Assembly (NCBI GenBank): GCA_045604405.1
Contig: JAZUNZ010000028.1
Span: 1-33,341 of the forward strand
Length of the DNA: 33,341 bases
Reading direction: 5' to 3'
Source of the DNA: UMGS1649 sp045604405
GTDB taxonomy: Bacteria > Bacillota > Clostridia > TANB77 > CAG-465
The notes below the pieces were generated by a model. The model made no database searches. It was not told the DNA's origin and saw only the letters and a program-made list of their open reading frames with translations. Numbering within the stretch: position 1 is the first letter of the stretch; the number at the start of each line of letters is the position of its first letter. Shown here piece after piece: positions 1 through 7,068 of this stretch. The translations under genes and the position numbers were made by a program.

Positions 1-1416
1 TCTCTAAATAGTACAGATATAATAGACAAAGCACAGGATGTAGTAGATGCATCAGATTTAAAAACGGTACAGCAATTAGCATCGATGTTGTGGGCAGATG
101 CATATGTAAGGGGTATAACAGAAGAAGTAGAATTAAGACAATTAGTAATAAATGGTTTAACACAAGAAGGAATAAACACATCAAAATATGCAATAACAGT
201 AACAACAAGAGGGGTAGAGGTAGCATTAAAAGGACAAGTAGTAACAATACCTGAAAAATGGCAAGCAAGCGTAGCAAATATAGTAGATACAGTACCAATA
301 CCAAAAGGATTTGTAGCATCACCATACGGTGCAAATGGAGATGTAAAAGCCGAAAATACAAAAGCTGGTGGACTTGTAATATATGAATTAACAGCAGATG
401 AAATAAAAGCTGGAGCAACAACATTACCAACAACAGAGACACAACATACATCATGGACAACAAGAAACCAATATGTATGGGTGCCAGTAGATAATTTTGA
501 ACAACAATTTGTAAGAAAAGATTTTCTAAATAGTCCATCACAAGTAGTAGATTCAAATGGAAAATATAACGCATTAGGAACAAATTATTGGGAAGTAATA
601 GTAGATGAAGCAACAAATCTTCCTAAAACAACACTAGCAGAACAAAGTACTGCATATATGTCTAGTGAAACACTTGCCGAAGTGCAAGCAATGTATGCAA
701 GTGTAAAAGAATATGGCGGATTTTATATAGCACGTTATGAAGCGGGAATAGAAAAGCAAAGAACAAGCAAAAGCGATGCAATAGTAAAAACATTAGCGAA
801 TGTACACTCAAAAATGAATAAGATACCATATAATTATATTGGCTGGAGTTCTAGTAGTACAATGAATGTAGATACAGGAGCAGCAGTAGAAGTGGCAAGA
901 AGTCTTTACCCAAATGATGCAACAAATGCAACAGGAGTAGTGTCAACACTCACATATGGAGTGCAGTGGGATAGAGCAGTACAGTGGTTTTTGGATACAA
1001 GCGCAATGGAAGAAGCAGAAGTAACAAAAACTACAGGTAGTACAGCGTATGGTAATTATATTGACCACGATATAGCATCATATACAGAGTTAAATAGTGG
1101 AGCGAAATATACAACAAGTGCAACAACAGCATTTTTAGATGTAACATCTAGTTATACTAAAGGTTCAGATACAACAAATGAAGAACATATATTAACAACA
1201 GGAGCATTAAAAGTAGCAAATGTAAATAACATATATGATATGGCTGGAAATATGTTTGAATGGACAATGGAGGGCCACGATGCTAAGAACCGTGCTATTC
1301 GTGGTGGTTCCTTATACTATGACGGCAACCTTTTTCCGGTTTCCGGTCGTAGCTACATCTTCCCAGTCGACACGTCCCTCGGCGGGATCCGTTCTGCTCT
1401 TTATATAAAAAAGTAG
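1..1416 (+). CDS. FGE/C-type-lectin-fold surface protein, putative DGR target (5' partial)
   Basis: The reading frame is open from base 1, so the gene starts upstream; the ATG at 85 is internal. The visible 471 residues start with a helical, pilin-like stretch (about 1-60). A middle part follows with VPIPKGF and NQYVWVPVD, then a formylglycine-generating-enzyme-like C-terminus with GGFYIARYEAG, YNYIGWS, MAGNMFEWTMEG and IRGGS. Proteins of this type use the FGE/C-type lectin fold as a binding scaffold rather than as a sulfatase activator, and often carry a prepilin N-terminus; that N-terminus would lie outside the window and is inferred. From about 1264 the codon usage changes abruptly, from A-ending codons (aca, gta, ata) to C/T-ending, GC-rich codons. 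This is the hallmark of a retroelement-diversified variable region. The likely role is a displayed, hypervariable ligand-binding protein. The fold assignment is fairly sure; ligand and location are unknown. Confidence 0.8.
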   Translation, partial: SLNSTDIIDKAQDVVDASDLKTVQQLASMLWADAYVRGITEEVELRQLVINGLTQEGINTSKYAITVTTRGVEVALKGQVVTIPEKWQASVANIVDTVPIPKGFVASPYGANGDVKAENTKAGGLVIYELTADEIKAGATTLPTTETQHTSWTTRNQYVWVPVDNFEQQFVRKDFLNSPSQVVDSNGKYNALGTNYWEVIVDEATNLPKTTLAEQSTAYMSSETLAEVQAMYASVKEYGGFYIARYEAGIEKQRTSKSDAIVKTLANVHSKMNKIPYNYIGWSSSSTMNVDTGAAVEVARSLYPNDATNATGVVSTLTYGVQWDRAVQWFLDTSAMEEAEVTKTTGSTAYGNYIDHDIASYTELNSGAKYTTSATTAFLDVTSSYTKGSDTTNEEHILTTGALKVANVNNIYDMAGNMFEWTMEGHDAKNRAIRGGSLYYDGNLFPVSGRSYIFPVDTSLGGIRSALYIKK

Positions 1417-1434
1417 TGCTGGTGGCGGGCGTTA
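1276..1434 (+). other. Putative DGR variable region (VR) with GC-rich 3' initiation-type tail
   Basis: This GC-rich segment covers the last 45 codons and the first bases after the stop. Between 1315 and 1380 fifteen codons (tac, tat, gac, aac, ctt, ttt, gtt, ggt, agc, tac, atc, ttc, gtc, gac, ctc) all end in C or T. That is what adenine-specific mutagenesis of AAC/AAT template codons leaves behind. They are interspersed with unchanged codons (ggc, ccg, tcc, cgt, cca, acg). The invariant stretch from 1384 through the stop codon and the G/C-rich bases to 1434 would be the homing initiation part. The boundaries are estimates, because the template repeat is not in the window. Confidence 0.72.
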
Positions 1435-1458
1435 CCTATACTTAGTCGTATGTATAGG
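1435..1458. other. Small hairpin directly behind the VR tail
   Basis: CCTATAC (1435-1441) and GTATAGG (1452-1458) form a 7-bp stem with a 10-base loop, 19 bases after the stop codon. In studied DGRs a short hairpin just downstream of the VR promotes homing. The position fits, but the loop is longer than the usual four bases. Confidence 0.4.
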
Positions 1459-1489
1459 CGAGTGCGAGATGCGCTTATGGTAAAGTGAT

Positions 1490-1533
1490 TTATAGCCAGA
1501 CATAAACATTAGATGTTTTATGTCTGGCTATAA
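1490..1533. terminator. Perfect 17-bp hairpin downstream of the DGR target
   Basis: The arms at 1490-1506 and 1517-1533 are exact reverse complements (core AGCCAGACATAAA / TTTATGTCTGGCT) around a 10-base loop. No T-run follows, so it is not a textbook intrinsic terminator. It may end the upstream transcript or serve as a cruciform for DGR homing. Confidence 0.6.
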
Positions 1534-1736
1534 TTCTACTAGGAGTGTTTTTATATATTAGAATAATTTAATGAAATATTTGAAACTGATCAAAATAAAG
1601 CATGTTATTTGAAATTAAAACATTTTATGCTGTACTAATCATATCTAGAAAACTAAAATTCTTTTCTTTCCATAAACTGAAAATAAAAATAAATATAAGC
1701 CTCTTTAATATTTTTACAAAAAAATGTAAATTGTGC

Positions 1737-1766
1737 TTGCATTTTATAATATATATATAGTATAAT
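1737..1766 (+). promoter_or_regulatory. Promoter of tRNA-Trp
   Basis: TTGCAT (1737-1742), an 18-base spacer and TATAAT (1761-1766) place the transcription start only a few bases before the tRNA 5' end. Confidence 0.65.
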
Positions 1767-1777
1767 ATTGGCGTGAT

Positions 1778-1851
1778 AGGGGTATAGTTCATTGGTAGAA
1801 TAAGAGTCTCCAAAACTCCAGAGCTAGGTTCGATTCCTAGTACCCCTGCCA
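1778..1851 (+). tRNA. tRNA-Trp (anticodon CCA), CCA end encoded
   Basis: The cloverleaf folds as follows. The acceptor is AGGGGTA (1778-1784) with TACCCCT (1841-1847). The D-arm is GTTC/GAAT. The anticodon stem is 1803-1807 with 1815-1819 (outermost pair A-C unpaired). The loop CTCCAAA has anticodon CCA at 1810-1812. The T-arm is CTAGG-TTCGATT-CCTAG (1824-1840). Discriminator G1848 is followed by an encoded CCA at 1849-1851. CCA decodes UGG tryptophan. Confidence 0.95.
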
Positions 1852-1858
1852 CAAACTG

Positions 1859-1891
1859 CTTGGTACTCTACATAAGTACCAAGTATTTTTT
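1859..1891 (+). terminator. Intrinsic terminator after tRNA-Trp
   Basis: A 9-bp stem, CTTGGTACT (1859-1867) with AGTACCAAG (1875-1883), has a 7-base loop and is followed by a T-run ending at 1891. It lies between the tRNA and pnuC, so it can end the tRNA transcript or attenuate read-through into pnuC, for which I see no strong separate promoter. Confidence 0.75.
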
Positions 1892-1926
1892 ATGAAAGAC
1901 AAAAATATGTTAAAGGTGATTAACAA

Positions 1927-2583
1927 ATGAAATTAAGTAAGATTTGGATGGTTATATCTATTATATTAATAATAACCTTATCTATTGCAACTGATTCTAG
2001 TTTGATACAAATTGTTGCAGCAATTACAGGTGTAATATACGTATTTGGTACTGCAATTGAAAATAGACATGGACAGCTTTTTGGAATTATAAATTCGGCG
2101 CTTTATGGATTAATAATGTTTGGAAATGGAGTATATGGAACAGCCATATATGATATTATCTATTGTATTCCAATGCAAATGTATACGTTTTTTAATTGGG
2201 GCAAAGACGTAAAAGGTAAAGACAGGACAAGCATATCTAAATATAGCACAGATGAAAGAGTTCTTATATCTCTAGCTACAATGCTAGTAATTGGCGTTTA
2301 TAGCATAATTGCAAATATGGTTAATGTTCAATATGCTTTAGTAGATGGGATATCCATAATTTTAGGAATTATAGGGTTGTATATGACTTCTAAAAAGAAG
2401 ATAGAACAGTGGTATACTTTTATAATTTCAAACATAGCAATGATTGCTATGTGGTCTATAAAATGCATGGAAAATATTTCAAATATACCAATGCTTATAA
2501 TGTGGTTAATATATCTAATAAATAACGCATATGGACTTTATAGTTGGAGTAAAAAATTAAAAGAATTAAATAGGGAAAAATAG
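1927..2583 (+). CDS. pnuC: Nicotinamide riboside / vitamin transporter PnuC family
   Basis: This 218-residue integral membrane protein matches the PnuC family in length and in its signature block: FGIINSALYGLIMFGNGVYG followed by IYDIIYCIPMQMYTFFNW (residues about 55-96). The family has about seven membrane helices with a SWEET-like fold and moves nicotinamide riboside, or related vitamins such as thiamine, by facilitated diffusion coupled to intracellular phosphorylation. The start is ATG 1927 behind AAAGGTG at about 1912. No salvage kinase lies next to it, so the exact substrate cannot be read from context. It stands alone between the tRNA terminator and its own terminator (2585-2621). The leader is too short for a riboswitch. 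Confidence 0.88.
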   Translation: MKLSKIWMVISIILIITLSIATDSSLIQIVAAITGVIYVFGTAIENRHGQLFGIINSALYGLIMFGNGVYGTAIYDIIYCIPMQMYTFFNWGKDVKGKDRTSISKYSTDERVLISLATMLVIGVYSIIANMVNVQYALVDGISIILGIIGLYMTSKKKIEQWYTFIISNIAMIAMWSIKCMENISNIPMLIMWLIYLINNAYGLYSWSKKLKELNREK

Positions 2584-2584
2584 G

Positions 2585-2621
2585 AAAAATACTACAGTGT
2601 ATGCTGTGGTATTTTTCTTTT
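2585..2621 (+). terminator. Intrinsic terminator of pnuC
   Basis: AAAAATACTACAG (2585-2597) pairs with CTGTGGTATTTTT (2604-2616), 13 bp with one G-T pair, over a 6-base loop and followed by CTTTT. It begins right behind the stop codon. Confidence 0.85.
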
Positions 2622-2650
2622 AAAGAAAGCTTAAAAAACGCTTAAATTTC

Positions 2651-2679
2651 TTGACTTTATATATCTCTAATAGTATAAT
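2651..2679 (+). promoter_or_regulatory. Strong promoter of the RNase J-gltX-ileS operon
   Basis: TTGACT (2651-2656), a 17-base spacer and a perfect TATAAT (2674-2679) leave a leader of about 100 bases before the RNase J start codon. No similar promoter is seen before the following genes up to 11086, so it may drive the whole run. Confidence 0.8.
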
Positions 2680-2786
2680 AATAAAAGATTTTGTGTGTCC
2701 TCGGATATACAGTTTTGTACGGTTGTTTAAAATAAAATTTGTTTTAATAAAATACGGGTTAATAACAAAAGAAAGGAAGATGTAAA

Positions 2787-4685
2787 ATGGAAAAAAATAC
2801 ACAAGGAATTTATGAAGAAGGTAAATTTCTAGATAAAGAATTAAAAAGAAAATTAGAAAAAACAGACAATATAAAGATAGACAATGTAAGTATAATAAAA
2901 ACAGAAGAAAAACTAGCTAAAAGAGTTAACAGAGCGAATAGAACAACAAATAAAACAAGACAATCGCATGAATTTAAAAATAGTACAAAGGACAGTATAT
3001 TTGAAAAAAATAAATTAAAGATAATACCACTAGGTGGACTTCAAGAGGTAGGAAAAAACATTACGGTATTTGAATATGGCAACGATATTATAATAGTTGA
3101 CTGTGGACTTGGGTTCCCAGAAGACGACATGTTAGGTGTTGACCTAGTAATACCAGATACTACATACATAGAGAAAAATATAACAAAAGTTAAAGGATTA
3201 TTTATAACTCACGGACACGAAGATCACATTGGAGCAATACCATATTTTCTAAAGAAAGTAAATGTTCCAATTTATGCAACAAAGCTTACAGCAGGGTTAA
3301 TTACTGCTAAACTTGAAGAACACGGACTAGACAAGGTTGCAAAGATTAAAATAGTAGAACCTAGACAAACAGTTATAGCTGGAAAATTTAAAGTTGAGTT
3401 TATACGTACTACTCACTCAATAGCAGACTCAGTGGCTTTTGCTATAACAACTCCAGTAGGTACGGTTGTTCATACAGGAGACTTTAAAGTGGATTATACT
3501 CCAATAGATGGTCAAGTTATGGATTTTGCAAGATTTGCAGAACTTGGAACAAAAGGAGTTACACTTTTAATGTCAGACTCAACAAATGTTGAAAGACCAG
3601 GATACACAATGTCTGAAAGAAGTGTTGGCGCAGAATTCGATAAAATATTCATGAATTCAAATAAGAGAATAATAGTTGCAACTTTTGCTTCTAACATTCA
3701 CAGAATGCAACAAATTGTATCATCTGCAGCTAAATTTGGTAGAAAAGTAGCAATAGTAGGACGTAGCATGATACGTGTTATGGGTGTTGCAAAAGAGCTT
3801 GGATATTTAACTGCTCCTGAAGGAACATTTATAGAAATAGATAAGATAGGTCTATACAACCCAGAACAACTTGTAATAATTACTACTGGCTCACAAGGAG
3901 AATCAATGTCAGGGCTTGCTCGTATGTCACAAGGGGAACATAGACAAGTAACTATTACAGATAAGGATCTAGTAATATTCTCATCATCTTCAATACCAGG
4001 AAATGAGAAATCAATCGGCAAGGTAATAGATGAACTTCAAAAAATTGGAGCAGAAGTAATATATAATCAATTAGCAGATGTTCACGTATCTGGACACGCA
4101 TGCCAAGAGGAATTAAAGCTTATGCTAATGCTTACAAAACCTAAATACTTTATGCCAGTTCATGGTGAATATAGATTCTTAAGACATCATAAAGAACTTG
4201 CAAAACAAATTGGCATGAAGTCAGATGACATATTTGTATCTCAAAATGGTAGAATACTAGAAATTGATGACAAAAGTGCTAAACTTGGAGCTCAAGTACA
4301 ATCAGGAATAGTACTTGTAGATGGACTAGGTGTTGGAGACGTAGGAAACATAGTTTTAAGAGACAGACAGATGCTTTCAGAAAATGGTATGATACTTGTA
4401 GTATTTTCTCTTGAAAGTGGTACTGGAGCATTAGTTGGCGGACCAGACATTATAACAAGAGGGTTTGTATACGTTCGTGAGTCAGAAGATCTTGTTGATG
4501 AAATAAGAGAATTTGCAAAAGAACAAATATTAAAACTTGTAAAATCTCATGTAACAGAATGGTCAGCAATAAAAGCTGGTTTAAGACAAGAGCTTTGTGA
4601 TTTTGTGTACAAGAAAACAAAACGTAATCCAATGATATTACCAATAATAACAGAAGTAAGAATGAATAATAAAAAAGGTGAATAA
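2787..4685 (+). CDS. rnj: Ribonuclease J (metallo-beta-lactamase/beta-CASP family)
   Basis: RNase J is the 5'-3' exo- and endoribonuclease that replaces much of the RNase E role in Firmicutes. This protein has 632 residues, against roughly 555 in Bacillus. The metal-binding motif HGHEDH is at 142-147 and GLQEVGKN near 84. The beta-CASP part carries SDSTNVERPGYT and the C-terminal motif MPVHGEYRFLRHH. The extra length is a lysine-rich N-terminal extension of about 75 residues, of unknown role, before the catalytic core begins at KLKIIPLGG. The start is ATG 2787 with AAAGGAAG at 2772. gltX follows 14 bases after the stop. Family identity is clear; whether it is the RnjA or RnjB type is not. Confidence 0.95.
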   Translation: MEKNTQGIYEEGKFLDKELKRKLEKTDNIKIDNVSIIKTEEKLAKRVNRANRTTNKTRQSHEFKNSTKDSIFEKNKLKIIPLGGLQEVGKNITVFEYGNDIIIVDCGLGFPEDDMLGVDLVIPDTTYIEKNITKVKGLFITHGHEDHIGAIPYFLKKVNVPIYATKLTAGLITAKLEEHGLDKVAKIKIVEPRQTVIAGKFKVEFIRTTHSIADSVAFAITTPVGTVVHTGDFKVDYTPIDGQVMDFARFAELGTKGVTLLMSDSTNVERPGYTMSERSVGAEFDKIFMNSNKRIIVATFASNIHRMQQIVSSAAKFGRKVAIVGRSMIRVMGVAKELGYLTAPEGTFIEIDKIGLYNPEQLVIITTGSQGESMSGLARMSQGEHRQVTITDKDLVIFSSSSIPGNEKSIGKVIDELQKIGAEVIYNQLADVHVSGHACQEELKLMLMLTKPKYFMPVHGEYRFLRHHKELAKQIGMKSDDIFVSQNGRILEIDDKSAKLGAQVQSGIVLVDGLGVGDVGNIVLRDRQMLSENGMILVVFSLESGTGALVGGPDIITRGFVYVRESEDLVDEIREFAKEQILKLVKSHVTEWSAIKAGLRQELCDFVYKKTKRNPMILPIITEVRMNNKKGE

Positions 4686-4699
4686 AAAGGAGAATTAAG

Positions 4700-6367
4700 A
4701 TGGACAATTTAAATGAAGTACTAGCAAATTTAATATTTCCAAATATAACAGAAACTATAGAGGATCTAGAAAAAAGATATCCTAAAAGGGATTTGGCTGA
4801 TGGGGCAGAGGTAACTCGTTTTGCTCCGTCTCCTACAGGTTTCTTACATATTGGAGGCTTATTTGGTTCTTTAATAGACATGACAGTAGCCAACCAATCA
4901 GGTGGCAAATTCATGTTAAGAATTGAAGACACTGATCAAAAACGTGAAATTGAAAATGGAACACGTGACCTTATAACTCAAATGAGAGCGTTTAATATAA
5001 TTAATGATGAAGGGCTAGTATCTGAAACAGAACAAATAGGTAGCTATGGTCCATATAAACAAAGTGAAAGAGAACACATATATAAAGTGTGTGCTAAAGA
5101 GCTTATAAGACGCGGTAGAGCATATCCATGTTTTTGTTCAGCAGAAGATTTGAACAAACTTCGTGAGTCTCAAGAAACAAACAAACAAATACCAGGATAT
5201 TATGGAACTTATGCAAGATGCAGAAATTATTCAGTAGAAGAACAAATAGAAAAGATTAAAGCAGGAGAACCATATGTTCTAAGATTTAGATCTCTTGGCA
5301 GCCACATGAGAAAAGTAAAAGTTCAAGATATAGTTCGTGGAAAAATAGAGATGGCGCAAAACGACCAAGACATTGTAATTATTAAATCTGATGGCCTTCC
5401 AACATATCACTTTGCACATGCAGTAGATGATCACTTCATGAGAACTACAATTGTAATTAGGGGTGAGGAATGGATACCATCAACAGCACTTCATTTAGAC
5501 TTGTTTGATGCATTAGGATTTGAGCAAGTTAGATATGCTCACACTCCAACAATGATGAAAAATGATAATGGGTCTAAGAGAAAATTAAGTAAAAGAAAAG
5601 ATCCTGAGTCTGCAGTAAGCTTTTTCTTAGAAGAAGGCTACCCAGTAGACAGTGTTTTAGAATATCTTTTAACTATAATAAATTCAGATTATGAATTATG
5701 GAGAAAAGCAAATAAAACTGCAAACTGGAGAGAATTTAAAGTAAAACTTGAAAAACTTAATAGCTCAGGCGCTTTATTTGATATGGTAAAACTTATAGAT
5801 GTATCTAAAGAAGTAATTGCAAGAATGACAACAGAAGAATTACTAAACAACGTTTTAGTATGGTCAAAGCAGTACGATAAAAACGTATACGATTTGTTAA
5901 ACAGTGACATAGACTATGCAAGACAAGTTTTAGGAATTGAAAGAGATAATGTAGCAAAGATTAGAAAAGATTTTGCTAAATATAAAGATATATTACCTAA
6001 TACTTTCTACATGTATGATCATTTATTTAATGAAAGTGTAACTGAAGGTTATAACTTTGACTTAAAAGATGGTAAATTTAGTATAGATGACGTAAAAGAA
6101 ATAATAAAGGCATATTTGGATGTTTATGATAGCAATATGGATAAAGAAACTTGGTTTAACAGCGTAAAATCAATGGCAGAAAATCTAGGATACTGTGTCA
6201 ACATGAAAGAATATAAATTAAGTCCAGACGCTTACAAAGGAAGCATAGCAGATGTTACAGGATTTATTCGTGTAGCTTTAACAAACAAACAAAACACGCC
6301 AGATATATATGCAATAATGCAAGTATTAGGCGAAGCAAAAACTCGTGAAAGACTAGAAAGAGTATAA
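4700..6367 (+). CDS. gltX: Glutamate--tRNA ligase (GluRS)
   Basis: This class I synthetase charges tRNA-Glu. The HIGH signature appears as HIGG at 50-53 inside FAPSPTGFLHIGG, and the KMSKS loop as KLSKR at 295-299, both usual variants for GluRS. CFCSAEDLNKLRE near 144-156 is the GluRS insertion region. At 555 residues it belongs to the longer subtype found in clostridia, with an extra N-terminal segment (ANLIFPNITETIEDLEKRYP) and a longer C-terminal anticodon-binding part, compared with about 485 residues in Bacillus. AAGGAG lies 8-13 bases ahead of ATG 4700. It sits between RNase J and a toxin-antitoxin pair on the same strand. It could be the discriminating or the non-discriminating type; no gatCAB genes are in the window to help decide. 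Confidence 0.95.
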   Translation: MDNLNEVLANLIFPNITETIEDLEKRYPKRDLADGAEVTRFAPSPTGFLHIGGLFGSLIDMTVANQSGGKFMLRIEDTDQKREIENGTRDLITQMRAFNIINDEGLVSETEQIGSYGPYKQSEREHIYKVCAKELIRRGRAYPCFCSAEDLNKLRESQETNKQIPGYYGTYARCRNYSVEEQIEKIKAGEPYVLRFRSLGSHMRKVKVQDIVRGKIEMAQNDQDIVIIKSDGLPTYHFAHAVDDHFMRTTIVIRGEEWIPSTALHLDLFDALGFEQVRYAHTPTMMKNDNGSKRKLSKRKDPESAVSFFLEEGYPVDSVLEYLLTIINSDYELWRKANKTANWREFKVKLEKLNSSGALFDMVKLIDVSKEVIARMTTEELLNNVLVWSKQYDKNVYDLLNSDIDYARQVLGIERDNVAKIRKDFAKYKDILPNTFYMYDHLFNESVTEGYNFDLKDGKFSIDDVKEIIKAYLDVYDSNMDKETWFNSVKSMAENLGYCVNMKEYKLSPDAYKGSIADVTGFIRVALTNKQNTPDIYAIMQVLGEAKTRERLERV

Positions 6368-6390
6368 ATATAATAGTGGGGGAAAAAGTT

Positions 6391-6675
6391 ATGCACGGTT
6401 TATCTGTTGATACATATAACAAAATAAAAGATGTCTTAAATAAATATCCGGAATGCAAGTTTAAATTATTTGGTTCTAGGGCTAAAGGCACATATAAATA
6501 TAATTCAGATATAGATATAGCAGTCACAAACGAAGTCCCTGACGATATAATTGATAAAGTAAAGGTGGACTTATCTATGCTGAATGTTATATATAAAATT
6601 GATTTAGTTATTGTGCAACGTTGTAATAACGAAATCTTGATACAAAATATCATAAATGAAGGGGTGGATTTTTGA
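6391..6675 (+). CDS. mntA: Minimal nucleotidyltransferase antitoxin (MntA-type)
   Basis: A 94-residue protein of the minimal DNA polymerase-beta-like nucleotidyltransferase family. The active-site motif is GSRAKG at 28-33 with paired aspartates D40 and D42 (SDIDIAV); D71 in KIDLVIV is the likely third carboxylate. In characterised MNT/HepT pairs this protein inactivates the partner HEPN toxin by adding AMP to a tyrosine next to the RNase motif. I chose ATG 6391, which has GGGGGAA 5-11 bases ahead, over an in-frame GTG at 6376, which would put that ribosome binding site inside the gene. Its stop codon overlaps the toxin start (TGATG at 6673-6677), so the two are translationally coupled. Confidence 0.85.
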   Translation: MHGLSVDTYNKIKDVLNKYPECKFKLFGSRAKGTYKYNSDIDIAVTNEVPDDIIDKVKVDLSMLNVIYKIDLVIVQRCNNEILIQNIINEGVDF

Positions 6676-7067
6676 TGGAGAGCTTTAATCGCAAATATGA
6701 AAATTATTCAAATGCTTTGTTAAAGTTAAAAGAAGCATTGCAAATCGAAGAACCAGACGAAGTACAAATAGATGGTATTATTCAAAGATTTGAGTTCACT
6801 TTTGAGTTGGCATGGAAAACGATTAAAGAGTATCTTGAGTTTATGGGTATGGCCGGAGATATGGTAGGACCGCGTGGCGTGCTTAAAGTGGCGTTTGAAG
6901 AAGGCATAATCTATGATGGAGACAACTGGATTAAAATGATGGAAGCAAGAAATAATATGTCTCATAGATACGACTACGAAGAATCTAGAAATATATATCT
7001 AGATATAAAAAACACATATGTTTTATTATTAGAAAAGTTATGTAATAAATTAAATAGGGGTGAGTAA
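6675..7067 (+). CDS. hepT: HEPN-domain toxin, HepT / HI0074-like nucleotidyltransferase partner
   Basis: A 130-residue all-helical protein of the nucleotidyltransferase substrate-binding (HI0074) family. It carries the HEPN ribonuclease motif Rx4HxY as R92-NNMS-H97-R-Y99, complete and apparently active. Y99 is the position that a partner MNT would AMPylate. FELAWKTIKEYLEFMG (44-59) and NWIKMMEARN (84-93) are family hallmarks. ATG 6675 follows AGGGGTGG at 6660, overlapping the antitoxin stop by one base. The ileS start lies one base after its stop, so the pair is embedded in the gltX-ileS transcript. Some solitary HI0073/HI0074-type pairs have no proven toxicity, so the toxin role is inferred. 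Confidence 0.82.
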   Translation: MESFNRKYENYSNALLKLKEALQIEEPDEVQIDGIIQRFEFTFELAWKTIKEYLEFMGMAGDMVGPRGVLKVAFEEGIIYDGDNWIKMMEARNNMSHRYDYEESRNIYLDIKNTYVLLLEKLCNKLNRGE

Positions 7068-7068
7068 T

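Larger units (their letters stand above)
1417..1777. other. Intergenic region after the DGR target
   Basis: This stretch holds the end of the GC-rich VR tail (to about 1434), a small hairpin (1435-1458), a perfect 17-bp hairpin (1490-1533) and the tRNA promoter (1737-1766). Between 1534 and 1736 I see only AT-rich sequence with no supportable gene. Confidence 0.6.

Noticed and set aside
1625..1852. Minus-strand frame of 75 codons beginning MAGVLGIEPS
   Set aside because: It is the well-known false translation of the complement of a tRNA gene (here tRNA-Trp) running into AT-rich sequence.
1852..1926. Possible riboswitch ahead of pnuC
   Set aside because: Only 75 bases are available and they are filled by the tRNA terminator and a ribosome binding site; no aptamer-like structure can fit.
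4450..4932. 160-codon minus-strand frame across the RNase J/gltX junction
   Set aside because: It is antisense to two clear genes, has no ribosome binding site, and its composition is explained by the sense codons.
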